A stretch of DNA of 64,000 nucleotides, taken from contig NZ_JADWPE010000006.1 in assembly GCF_017308985.1 (NCBI RefSeq), forward strand, positions 248,001 to 312,000, in the 5' to 3' direction. This document shows, piece after piece, positions 51,915 through 59,798 of this stretch. The first letter of the stretch is position 1; each line of letters begins with the position of its first letter. Under the pieces are notes generated by a model that saw nothing but the letters and a program-made list of their open reading frames with translations, was not told the origin of the DNA and made no database searches. The stretch is from Lysobacter changpingensis. Lineage in GTDB: Bacteria > Pseudomonadota > Gammaproteobacteria > Xanthomonadales > Xanthomonadaceae. The position numbers were made by a program, and so were the translations under genes.

Positions 51915-53003
51915 TCACGCGCCACCGCCTCCCGACGGCCCGCACTGCGACAGGCTGCTTTGCGACAGGTGTTCCAGGGTCCAGCTGGCGGCGCCGATGA
52001 CGCCCAGCCGGTCGTTCTCGATCAGCCGCACGGGCACGCGCTCGAGCGCGGCGTGCATCACGCCCTTGTCGAGCAGGCGTGCGTGGAATTCGCTGTGCGG
52101 CAGGAAATCCTTCAGCTGCGGCAGGATGCCGCCGGCGATGAACACCGACTTGGCGCTGCTCACGGTGATGAGGTCGCCGATCACGCTGCCCAGCAACGCG
52201 CAGAAGGTCAGCACGGCCTCGCGCGCGGGCGCGTCGAAGCGGCGCGCGGCTTCGGTGATCGCGGCCGGCGCGCGCAGTTGCGGCTCGATGCCGTCGATCG
52301 CGCAGATCGCCTCGTACAGGTTCACCAGGCCCGGGCCCGAGACGAAACGCTCGGTCGGCACGTGCGAGAAGCCGCGCCCGCGCGTCCATTCGAGTATCGC
52401 CGTCTCGCGCGCGTTGCCCGGGGCGAAGGCGATGTGGCCGGCTTCGGTCGGCAGCACGACCGTGCCGCCGCGATGCGGGATGCGCACTGCCGCGCCCAGG
52501 CCCGTGCCGGGGCCGACGACCAGCACCGGACCGGCCGCGCCCGCGCTCACGCCGGGCGTGAGCAGCAGCGAGTCGGCCGGATCCATGCACTGCGCGGCAT
52601 GCGCGGCGGCCTGGAAATCGTTGATGTAGTGGAGCTCGCTCAGGCGCAGTTCGCCGCGAAGCTGCGACAGCGAGATGCGCCAGGGCAGGTTGGCGTTGAT
52701 GACCACGTCGTCCAGCACGACGCCGGCCGAGGCGATGGTCACCCGGTCGATGCCCGCGCACGCGCCGTGGCTGGCGATGAAGTCGGCGAGGATGGCGCCC
52801 AGGCTCGGATATTCGGCGCACACGTACTTTCGGTGCGCGAGCACCACGACGGCCGATTCGTCCGCGCCGCCCGCGCGGACCAGACCCACGCGGGTGTGGG
52901 TTCCGCCGACGTCGGCGGCCAGGAAGCGGGTGTCGACCCGGGTCAGCGGCGGCACGGCGCTCATCCGCGCAACGCGCGCGGAGGCTGCGCGTTCGAGTGG
53001 CAT
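51915..53003 (-). CDS. Glucokinase-family sugar kinase
   Basis: The 362-residue cytoplasmic kinase phosphorylates a hexose or N-acetylhexosamine with ATP. RFLAADVGGTHTRVGLVRAG is the phosphate-1 loop, HYINDFQAAAHA the sugar-binding region, VVGPGTGLGAAV the phosphate-2 loop, PTEAGHIAFAP the conserved acidic loop, and FIAGGILPQL the adenosine motif. No ROK zinc motif. In Xanthomonas, kinases of this kind act on N-acetylglucosamine (NagK-II). Start is uncertain: GTG 53033 has the best ribosome site (GGAGGA), ATG 53003 and ATG 52964 are in frame; a 12-codon leader frame ends at the ATG. Divergent from the transporter, with shared operators. Confidence 0.88.
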   Translation of the reverse strand: MPLERAASARVARMSAVPPLTRVDTRFLAADVGGTHTRVGLVRAGGADESAVVVLAHRKYVCAEYPSLGAILADFIASHGACAGIDRVTIASAGVVLDDVVINANLPWRISLSQLRGELRLSELHYINDFQAAAHAAQCMDPADSLLLTPGVSAGAAGPVLVVGPGTGLGAAVRIPHRGGTVVLPTEAGHIAFAPGNARETAILEWTRGRGFSHVPTERFVSGPGLVNLYEAICAIDGIEPQLRAPAAITEAARRFDAPAREAVLTFCALLGSVIGDLITVSSAKSVFIAGGILPQLKDFLPHSEFHARLLDKGVMHAALERVPVRLIENDRLGVIGAASWTLEHLSQSSLSQCGPSGGGGA

Positions 53004-53092
53004 GACCGGTCTCGTGCTTCCTTCGTATCCCACCGCATGGTTCCTCCGCTCACGCCGGCTCCCAGCCGGCGCGGCCGAGATTGGCGCGCCTC

Positions 53093-53106
53093 TGACAACG
53101 TTGTCA
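53093..53106. promoter_or_regulatory. LacI-family operator 1 (perfect palindrome)
   Basis: TGACAACGTTGTCA is a perfect 14-base palindrome with the central CG typical of LacI-family operators. It resembles the core published for NagR/NagQ boxes. The LacI gene 1.6 kb away is the obvious regulator. Confidence 0.82.
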
Positions 53107-53114
53107 ACCGGAAG

Positions 53115-53128
53115 TTACAAATTTGTCA
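53115..53128. promoter_or_regulatory. Operator-like site 2 (imperfect)
   Basis: TTACAAATTTGTCA is palindromic over ACAAATTTGT but has AT in place of the central CG. It starts 9 bases after operator 1 and might be a weaker second site, or a promoter element. Confidence 0.4.
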
Positions 53129-53249
53129 GAAACACCGGTGTCAGTCCCGACGAACGGCCAAATCCATGCTGCGCCGCAGCAGCGAAAAAGGCGCCATCGC
53201 TGCGCGGCAGCGACTTTGTAGCCCTTCGCTGGCTTGCGGACGGAAGTTG

Positions 53250-53263
53250 TGACAACGTTGGCC
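53250..53263. promoter_or_regulatory. Operator-like site 3 (one good half)
   Basis: TGACAACGTTGGCC keeps the full left half and CG centre of operator 1 and a partly changed right half. It lies 67 bases ahead of the transporter start, and 157 bases from operator 1, so looping between the two is possible. Confidence 0.58.
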
Positions 53264-53329
53264 CACCGGATGTCGCGCAGGCCAAGCCGGTCGCCATCCA
53301 ACACCGCATTCCTTGGGAGGGGAATCCGC

Positions 53330-54637
53330 ATGTCCACGTCCACGCCCGCCTCGCGCAGCCATTACGGGTCCATCGCGATCATCGGCGCGCTGTTCTTCAT
53401 CTTCGGTTTCGTCACCTGGCTCAACGGTCCGCTGATCACCTTCGCCAAGCTCGCCTTCAACGTGAGCGAATCGGCGGCGTTCCTGATCCCGTTCGCGTTC
53501 TACATCTCGTACTTCGTGCTCGCGCTGCCTTCGTCGGTGATCCTCAAGCTCACCGGCATGAAGAAGGGCATGGCGCTGGGCCTGTTCCTGATGGCGGTGG
53601 GCGCGGTGGTGTTCGGCCAGTACACGACGGCGCGCGTCTATGGCGGCGCGGTGACCGGCATCTTCGTGATCGGCGCGGGCCTTGCGATCCTGCAGACCGC
53701 GTCCAATCCCTACATCAGCATCCTCGGGCCGATCGAAGGCGCGGCGCAGCGCATCGCGGTGATGGGCATCTGCAACAAGGTCGCGGGCATCCTCGCGCCG
53801 CTGGTGATCGGCACGCTGGTGATGCACGGCATGGGCGACCTGTCGACGCAGGTGGCCAACGCGGACGCGGCGGGGAAGGAGCAGCTGCTCAACGAATTCG
53901 CCGCGCGCATCCACGACCCCTACATGTTCATGGCGGGCCTGCTGGCGCTGCTGGCGGTCGGCATCGTGTTCTCGCCGCTGCCGGAGATCAAGGCCGAGGA
54001 CGTCAACGCCGACGGCGACACCGGCAGCACGCGCAAGACCAGCCTGTTCCAGTTCCCGCACGTGTGGCTGGGCGCGCTGTGCATCTTCGTGTACGTGGGC
54101 GTGGAAGTGATGGCGGGCGACGCCATCGGCACCTACGGGCAGGGCTTCGGGTTGCCGGTGGACAGCACCAAGTTCTTCACCTCCTTCACCCTGTTCGGCA
54201 TGTTGCTGGGCTACGTGGTGGGCCTGATCGCGATTCCGCGCTTCATCTCGCAGGAACGCTATCTCACCTTCTCCGCCGTGCTCGGCGCGTTGCTGGCGGT
54301 CGGTGCGTTCCTGACGAAGGGGTACGTGTCGGTGGGTTTCGTCGCCGCGCTCGGCTTCGCGCACGCGATGATGTGGCCGGCGATCTTCCCGCTCGCGATC
54401 CAGGGCCTGGGCCGCTTCACCGAATACGGTTCGGCGTTGCTGATCATGGGCATCGCCGGCGGCGCGGTCATCCCGCAGCTGTTCGTGCACCTCAAGCAGG
54501 ACCACGACTTCCAGCTGGTGTTCGTCGCGCTGATGGTGCCGTGCTACCTCTACATCCTGTACTTCGCCAAGCGCGGCCACAAAGCCGGGCAGCGGCACGA
54601 CGTGGTGAACGGCGCCGCCGCTTCGCAACATGGCTGA
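53330..54637 (+). CDS. Glucose/galactose (FGPS/NagP)-type MFS sugar transporter
   Basis: The 435-residue symporter of the FucP/GluP/NagP group of MFS has twelve helices. SIAIIGALFFIFGFVTWLNG is the group opening, LPSSVILKLTGMKKGMALGL is the loop 2-3 motif, LQTASNPYISILGP is the conserved substrate region, and GVEVMAGDAIGTYGQGFGL begins the second half. GGGAGG precedes ATG 53330. It lies beside the kinase and LacI genes and a hexosaminidase, so N-acetylglucosamine is the likely cargo, glucose or galactose the alternative. Confidence 0.92.
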   Translation: MSTSTPASRSHYGSIAIIGALFFIFGFVTWLNGPLITFAKLAFNVSESAAFLIPFAFYISYFVLALPSSVILKLTGMKKGMALGLFLMAVGAVVFGQYTTARVYGGAVTGIFVIGAGLAILQTASNPYISILGPIEGAAQRIAVMGICNKVAGILAPLVIGTLVMHGMGDLSTQVANADAAGKEQLLNEFAARIHDPYMFMAGLLALLAVGIVFSPLPEIKAEDVNADGDTGSTRKTSLFQFPHVWLGALCIFVYVGVEVMAGDAIGTYGQGFGLPVDSTKFFTSFTLFGMLLGYVVGLIAIPRFISQERYLTFSAVLGALLAVGAFLTKGYVSVGFVAALGFAHAMMWPAIFPLAIQGLGRFTEYGSALLIMGIAGGAVIPQLFVHLKQDHDFQLVFVALMVPCYLYILYFAKRGHKAGQRHDVVNGAAASQHG

Positions 54638-54742
54638 CCGCTTCCGCATTCCGGTGATGGCTGACCGCCCGACCACACGCCACCGCACGTCATTCCCATC
54701 GTGGATGGCGGTGGTTAGGCTAGTCGTTCCCATCGAATCGCC

Positions 54743-55801
54743 ATGAAGTCGGGACCACGCGAGGCTCCGGTGCGCAGACCCACGATCAAAGACGTCGCCG
54801 AGCGCGCCGAGGTGTCGCTCAAGACGGTCTCTCGCGTCATCAACGACGAACCCAGCGTGCAGGCACGCACGCGCGAACGCGTGCGGCAGGCGATCGCCGA
54901 GCTGGGCTACCAGCCCGATCCATCCGCGCGCAGCCTGCGCAGCGCGCAGCCGTACGCGCTCGGGCTGGTCTACGACAACCCGAACCCGTACTACGTCATC
55001 GCCGTGCAGAACGGCGTGCTGTCGGTGTGCCGCGAGACCGGCTACGGATTGCAGATCCATCCCTGCGATTCGTCCTCGCCCAACCTCGCCAGCGAGCTCA
55101 TCGAGCTGGTGCAGCATTCGCGCCTGGCCGGACTCGTCCTCGCGCCGCCGATGTCGGAACGCAACGAACTGGTGACCGAGCTGGTCGCGCACGGCATCCG
55201 CCTGGTGCGCATCGTCTCGGCGGCGGCCGATCCGCAGGACGGCAGCGCCTGCGTCTACGTCGACGACCGCGACGCCGCTTACGACATCACCGAGCACCTG
55301 ATCCAGCTCGGCCACAGCCGCATCGGCTTCCTGTGGGGCGGGAAGTCGCACGGTTCCTCGTGGGAGCGCTACAAGGGCTACGAGGACGCGCTGCGCGAGT
55401 ACGGCATCCCGCTCGATGCGGAGCTGGTGGTCGAGGGCGATTACTCCTTCGACGACGGTTTCCGCGGCGCGCGCCGCCTGCTCGCACTGCCCGACCGCCC
55501 GACCGCGATCTTCGGCAGCAACGACGAGATCGCCGCCGGCGTGCTGGCGGCGGCCAAGTCCAGCGGCATGAACGTGCCCTACGACCTGTCGATCGCCGGC
55601 TTCGAGGACAGCCCGTTCTCGAAGCAGAGCTGGCCGGCGCTGACCACGGCCAAGCAGGCGACGCAGGACATCGCGCGCCACGCGGCGCACCGGCTGCTGC
55701 AGGAAATCCGCGAACACGCGCCGAAGCCGGTGCCGAACGAGGGGTTCAGCCCGGAGCTGGTGGTGCGGGGATCGACGGCGCCGCCGCGGCCGAAGGCGTG
55801 A
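54743..55801 (+). CDS. LacI-family transcription regulator (NagQ/SalR-like)
   Basis: The 352-residue repressor has an N-terminal helix-turn-helix, PTIKDVAERAEVSLKTVSRVIN, and hinge PDPSARSLRSAQPYALGLV. The periplasmic-binding-like domain shows FGSNDEIAAGVLAAAKSSGM and SIAGFEDSPFSKQSWPALTT. The hinge and effector pocket resemble LacI proteins next to TonB/transporter/kinase loci in xanthomonads (NagQ). It is 105 bases after the transporter stop on the same strand and may be co-transcribed. TGACAACGTTGTCA in the kinase/transporter gap is its probable target; effector presumably a sugar or phosphosugar. Confidence 0.92.
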   Translation: MKSGPREAPVRRPTIKDVAERAEVSLKTVSRVINDEPSVQARTRERVRQAIAELGYQPDPSARSLRSAQPYALGLVYDNPNPYYVIAVQNGVLSVCRETGYGLQIHPCDSSSPNLASELIELVQHSRLAGLVLAPPMSERNELVTELVAHGIRLVRIVSAAADPQDGSACVYVDDRDAAYDITEHLIQLGHSRIGFLWGGKSHGSSWERYKGYEDALREYGIPLDAELVVEGDYSFDDGFRGARRLLALPDRPTAIFGSNDEIAAGVLAAAKSSGMNVPYDLSIAGFEDSPFSKQSWPALTTAKQATQDIARHAAHRLLQEIREHAPKPVPNEGFSPELVVRGSTAPPRPKA

Positions 55802-56266
55802 GGGCCAAGCCTCTTTCCCTGGGGGAGAGTGGGTGGGGGCGAGGGGCGACAGCGCCGCGAGTCGATCAGCCCTTCGCCACGCGATAAGTACCGCGTATTC
55901 ATCGGCATCGTCCTGATACGAAGGGGCGGCAAAGACAAGCGGGGGCGAAGAAGGAATGGCGGCGGCTGGCTGCATCGTGCGAGGCCGCATCACGCGCATT
56001 TGCAGCCCGGGTAAGGCCGAAGGCCGCACCCGGGACGAAGCGCGTCAACGCCGAAAGCACCCCGGGTGCGCTCCGCTTACCCGGGCTACAAGAGCTGCGG
56101 CAACGGCGTGAGCGCGGCGAACCAGCAGTGCAGCAAGGCGCTGTGGTTTTGCTCCTGACGCTCCGTTACCCGAACGGTGAGGACTTCGTGGCGGCGGGTA
56201 ACCTCACGGCACCGAAACGATCCTGATGCTCTCCTACCCAGCCGGGCGCATCGATCGGGGCCGACC
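55802..56266. repeat. Intergenic region with repeats (locus G and hairpin family)
   Basis: Bases 55808-55840 carry CTCTTTCCCTGGGGGAGAG followed by GGGGGCGAGG, a worn relative of the hairpin at 6888. Bases 56002-56091 hold a full pair of the GCAGCCCGGGTAAGGCCGAAGG unit and its opposite CCCGGGTGCGCTCCGCTTAC. No gene is visible. The promoter of the downstream metalloprotease should lie after 56092. Confidence 0.75.
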
Positions 56267-57583
56267 ATGAACGCGAATCCGCACTTCGCTTCCGTGCTGG
56301 ACGAGCCGGGGATCGCCCGGCTGCTGGAACAGGACGCCGCGCTGGTCGCGCTGGGGCGCCAGGTCTGCGTGCTGAAGGCGATCGGCTGGCCCGCATCGCT
56401 GGAAACGAAGTTCCTCGAGCAGTGGCGCCAGGGCCGGCCCGAACTGCCCCAACCGCCGACGCAGCCGGTCGACCTGTCCGCGACCCTCGACGGCCTGCGT
56501 GCGCTGATGCGCGAGATCGACCGCCGCCATCCCGTCGGCCGCTGGCTCTACAAGACCGCGTGGAGCTACAACGTCGCCGCGCAGATGCTCGGTGCGATCG
56601 GTTCGCCGGAGTTCACCCGCTGCTCGGCGCTGCTCTACGGGCGGCCCGATTACCGCTACCGCAGCCAGGACATCACCAACGTCGACAGCGCGCGCGAAGT
56701 GCTGTCGATCACCGACGAACTGATCGACAGCCGCCTGCTGCCCGACGTGCCGGCCGACATTCCCGCCGACGAGTTCGCGCGGCTGCTGCGCGAGCACATC
56801 GTGCCGTTCTTCCACCATGACGATGTCGAGGTCGTGCTCGATCCGGAGCTTCCGTCGAAAGCCACCGCCGGGAGCCGTCGCATCAAGCTGCGCTCCAGCG
56901 CGATGTTCTCCGAACGCGACCTGCACCAGCTGGTCGAGCACGAAGCCTTCATCCACACCGCGACCCTGCTCAACGGGATTCATCAACCGCACGTGCATTC
57001 GCTCGGCATCGGCGCGCCGCGCACCACGCGCGTGCAGGAAGGGCTGGCGACGTTCTCCGAGATCGTCACCGGCGCGCTCGACATCGCGCGCCTTCGCCGC
57101 ATCGCGCTGCGCGTGGTGATGGTGAAGCAGGCGCTGGACGGCGCGGATTTCATCGAGGTGTTCAAGGGCTTCCTCGATGCCGGGCAGAGCGAGAAGGAAA
57201 GCTTCTGCAGCGCCGCGCGCGTGTTCCGCGGCGGCGACGTGCGCGGGCGCGTGTGCTTCACCAAGGACGGTGCGTACCTGGAAGGCGTGATGCTGGTGCA
57301 CGTGTTCGTGCGCAAGGCGCTGCAGGAAGGGCGCGGCGAACTGCTGCCGATGCTGTTCGCCGGGCGGCTGACCACGGCGGACGTGATCGAACTGGCGCCT
57401 TACCGCGAGAACGGCCTGATCGCGCCGCCCCTGTACGTGCCGCCATGGGCGCGCGACCCGCAACGGGTCCTGGCGACGATGGCGTTCTCCACGGCGACCC
57501 AGCGGCTGCGGCTGGACCGGCTGGACCTGCAGCGTTTCGTCGAGTTCGAGGACGAGATCATCGAGGAATCGGGCATCGGCTGA
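56267..57583 (+). CDS. DUF1704 (MATCAP-like) zinc metalloprotease
   Basis: The 438-residue soluble protein matches the DUF1704 family, labelled 'flavohemoglobin expression-modulating QEGLA motif protein' in bacteria. VEHEAFIHTAT gives the zinc-binding HExxxH near residue 225, and TTRVQEGLATFSEIV the QEGLA motif with the third ligand. NVAAQMLGAIGSPEF and TNVDSAREVLSITDELI are further conserved blocks. Eukaryotic relatives cleave the C-terminal Tyr of tubulin, so a carboxypeptidase-like activity is plausible; the bacterial substrate is unknown. ATG 56267 gives a normal length; the frame upstream is open but has no ribosome site. Confidence 0.9.
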   Translation: MNANPHFASVLDEPGIARLLEQDAALVALGRQVCVLKAIGWPASLETKFLEQWRQGRPELPQPPTQPVDLSATLDGLRALMREIDRRHPVGRWLYKTAWSYNVAAQMLGAIGSPEFTRCSALLYGRPDYRYRSQDITNVDSAREVLSITDELIDSRLLPDVPADIPADEFARLLREHIVPFFHHDDVEVVLDPELPSKATAGSRRIKLRSSAMFSERDLHQLVEHEAFIHTATLLNGIHQPHVHSLGIGAPRTTRVQEGLATFSEIVTGALDIARLRRIALRVVMVKQALDGADFIEVFKGFLDAGQSEKESFCSAARVFRGGDVRGRVCFTKDGAYLEGVMLVHVFVRKALQEGRGELLPMLFAGRLTTADVIELAPYRENGLIAPPLYVPPWARDPQRVLATMAFSTATQRLRLDRLDLQRFVEFEDEIIEESGIG

Positions 57584-57773
57584 CGGCCGGCCCGCGTGCG
57601 GTGCCGCGTTTGCTTCCACGTCCGCGCGGCCACCCGACCCGCGCGGGGCAGCGCAACGTCGGGATCACCGCTGGCGAGCGCACCGACCCACCGACATGCT
57701 GCCCGGCCTGCCCCGCGACATGCCCTGACGCCCGGACGTTCCCGCTCGCCGCAATGAGCAGGGAGTCTCAGCC

Positions 57774-58136
57774 ATGAAACATCCGATCGCGATGGCCTGC
57801 GCCGTCGCCTGCGCGGGGTGCATCGGCACCGTCGCGGCCCAGGACCTGGCGCAGACCGCCGGCAGCAACGCCAAGGTCGTGCTGGACAACGCCGATGTGC
57901 GCGTCATCGAACTGAACATGCCCGTCGGCGCCAGCACCGGCAAGCACGAGCACAAGACCGACCAGCTCGTCGTGTTCCTCACCGACGGCACCGCGCGGCA
58001 GACCGGCGCCGACGGCGAATCGAAGACGCTGACGCGCAAGGCGGGCGAGGTCGCGTGGAGCGCACCGACCACGCACGACACGCTGAACGCGGGCGACAAG
58101 CCGGTGCGCACGCTGGTGATCGAGCTGAAGAAGTAA
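57774..58136 (+). CDS. Secreted cupin-domain protein
   Basis: The 120-residue product has a signal peptide (MACAVACAGCIGTVAAQ) and one small cupin barrel: VRVIELNMPVGASTGKHEHKTD (metal HxH...), QLVVFLTDGT, KAGEVAWSAPTTHDTLNAGD and LVIELKK. AGGGAG lies 9 bases before the ATG. Proteins of this size are usually metal- or small-ligand-binding; enzymatic function is unknown. It stands alone, convergent with the type VI effector operon. Confidence 0.86.
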   Translation: MKHPIAMACAVACAGCIGTVAAQDLAQTAGSNAKVVLDNADVRVIELNMPVGASTGKHEHKTDQLVVFLTDGTARQTGADGESKTLTRKAGEVAWSAPTTHDTLNAGDKPVRTLVIELKK

Positions 58137-58247
58137 CCGCGGTGGCAAAGCGAAGGCAGGGACGCCTTCGTCGCTGCGCTTGCGTGTTCCCAGACGGCGT
58201 TCGCCTCGCCATTCCGCGAAGGTGGAATTGCGAGCGCCTTCCTGCGC

Positions 58248-59798
58248 TTATGCGACCGGATCGGCATCGTTACCAGCGCCCAGCATCCTGATCGGATCTA
58301 GTTCGCCATCGATGAGGCGGCGATCCGGATAGATCATGGGCTCGCGCGACACTTCGGCTTCACGCTTGCGGGGCAAGTCGGGTTCGGTGGACTGCTGCGG
58401 GCGCAGTTTCGGTTCGAAGTGGCCTTCGGGTTGCGCCTGCGCGGGTGTGATCAGGAAGAAGCTCGCTTCGTCCTTTCGTCGCAGCGGGATGATGGCACTG
58501 GGCGAGCCGGATTCGGCGGTGGCCATGGTCGCTAATGCCAAGGCGACGAAGGGTGCGGCGGTGCCGGTGTCGCCCAGGCGCGCGGTCACGTCGATGCCCT
58601 CGTCGGGTTCGGTCAGATCCAGCGGACTGCCGGCCTGCCGCAGCACCGGTGCCAGCTCCGCCATGCCTGCGCCCGGACGGCCGGCGTCGAAGAACACGCG
58701 TGCGGGTGCGGCGGTCTGGACCATCGTGGCCCAGGCTTGCTCCAAGGCGGCCTGCTGCTCGCGTTGCCTGAGCGGCTTGTCGTGTTCATCAACGCGCCGC
58801 GCGACGACAGGGCGGTGCAGCGTCGCGAGAGTGGGCATCTCGTCCCATTGCTTGAACTGCCTGTGCGTCCACGGTTCGGAAAAGGAAGGGGTCGGCTTGA
58901 ATGGACGCGGCGGCGGCACACGCCAACCGTTGAAGAGCGGATTCAACGGCTCCGAGTTGATGTGAACGTAAGGCACGAACGGGCGCAGCCATTCGACGCG
59001 TTCGCGACGGGCGAGGAGCAGGGCGGCATACGACTGGGTAGGTGCGATGCCGCCACTGGCAAACACGAGCAACACGGGCATGTCGGGATGCCGCTCGAAC
59101 GTCCGGAAGATGCCCTCGACGACTTCATCGGGTGTGTTGCTGTACACCGTGCCGATCTGGCTGATCTTGCTCCAGTGCAGGCCGGCGGGCATGCGCAACC
59201 CATCTAGGTATTCCGCGTCTGCGTTGGGAAAATTGGCTTGCCGGTACTTGTAGCCCGCGGATTCCGGGTTTATCTGTTCCTGCGAAAACACCATTACTGC
59301 CGGAATTGGCCATGCTTCGACCATGTCGTATAGCGCCATCTCCAAGGTGTCGGCATTTCGCTTTTCTGCCACTCCGGGTCCGCCTGCGTACTCCCATCGG
59401 GGATCCTCATTCGGAGGTAGCACGTTCTGATGAAAGACCTGCGCCTTCTTGACCTCATTCCAGACGTCGCCCTGCCGGAACATCTCCACCGACAAGCCCA
59501 CGCCGACAATGTCCAACGTGGTCAACCGTTCTTGTGCACTCATGTGTGGGGCCTCGGGAATGCGCGGGGGGCGCGGCGCGCCGGGCCAAGCGTGGCTCAG
59601 GCCGGCGAAGTCATTGGGCAATTGCTTAGGGTCGTAGTCGGATGGGCGCGGCGATGCACGATCGAAAGCCAGCGGATCGGGTTTCCATCGCTCTGCCGCA
59701 GCCAGCCATGCACGCTGGTCGTCGTTCATGGAACTGGCCGGGGTGCACGCGGCCAGGCAGAGCAGCAGTAACCACAGCAGCCGCAGAGACTCACGCAT
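58248..59798 (-). CDS. DUF2875-family lipoprotein (Tla3-like T6SS accessory protein)
   Basis: The 516-residue lipoprotein (LLLLCLAAC, Cys near 18) shows TLDIVGVGLSVEMFRQGDVW, NADTLEMALYDMVEAWPIPAV, LLVFASGGIAPTQSYAALLLA and WLRPFVPYVHINSEPLNPLFN, the blocks of the DUF2875 family. In Pseudomonas aeruginosa the DUF2875 protein Tla3 is needed to load the lipase Tle3 on VgrG2b. Here the gene directly follows tle3 with an 8-base overlap. Because no tli3 immunity gene is between vgrG and tle3, this protein might also, or instead, protect the cell. Parts of it are lower in GC than the rest of the window. Confidence 0.82.
   Translation of the reverse strand: MRESLRLLWLLLLCLAACTPASSMNDDQRAWLAAAERWKPDPLAFDRASPRPSDYDPKQLPNDFAGLSHAWPGAPRPPRIPEAPHMSAQERLTTLDIVGVGLSVEMFRQGDVWNEVKKAQVFHQNVLPPNEDPRWEYAGGPGVAEKRNADTLEMALYDMVEAWPIPAVMVFSQEQINPESAGYKYRQANFPNADAEYLDGLRMPAGLHWSKISQIGTVYSNTPDEVVEGIFRTFERHPDMPVLLVFASGGIAPTQSYAALLLARRERVEWLRPFVPYVHINSEPLNPLFNGWRVPPPRPFKPTPSFSEPWTHRQFKQWDEMPTLATLHRPVVARRVDEHDKPLRQREQQAALEQAWATMVQTAAPARVFFDAGRPGAGMAELAPVLRQAGSPLDLTEPDEGIDVTARLGDTGTAAPFVALALATMATAESGSPSAIIPLRRKDEASFFLITPAQAQPEGHFEPKLRPQQSTEPDLPRKREAEVSREPMIYPDRRLIDGELDPIRMLGAGNDADPVA

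Larger units (their letters stand above)
53034..53329. promoter_or_regulatory. Divergent control region of sugar kinase and transporter
   Basis: The 296-base gap holds three LacI-type boxes (listed apart) and must contain the promoters of both divergent genes. I cannot fix the -10 and -35 elements with confidence. Confidence 0.6.
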
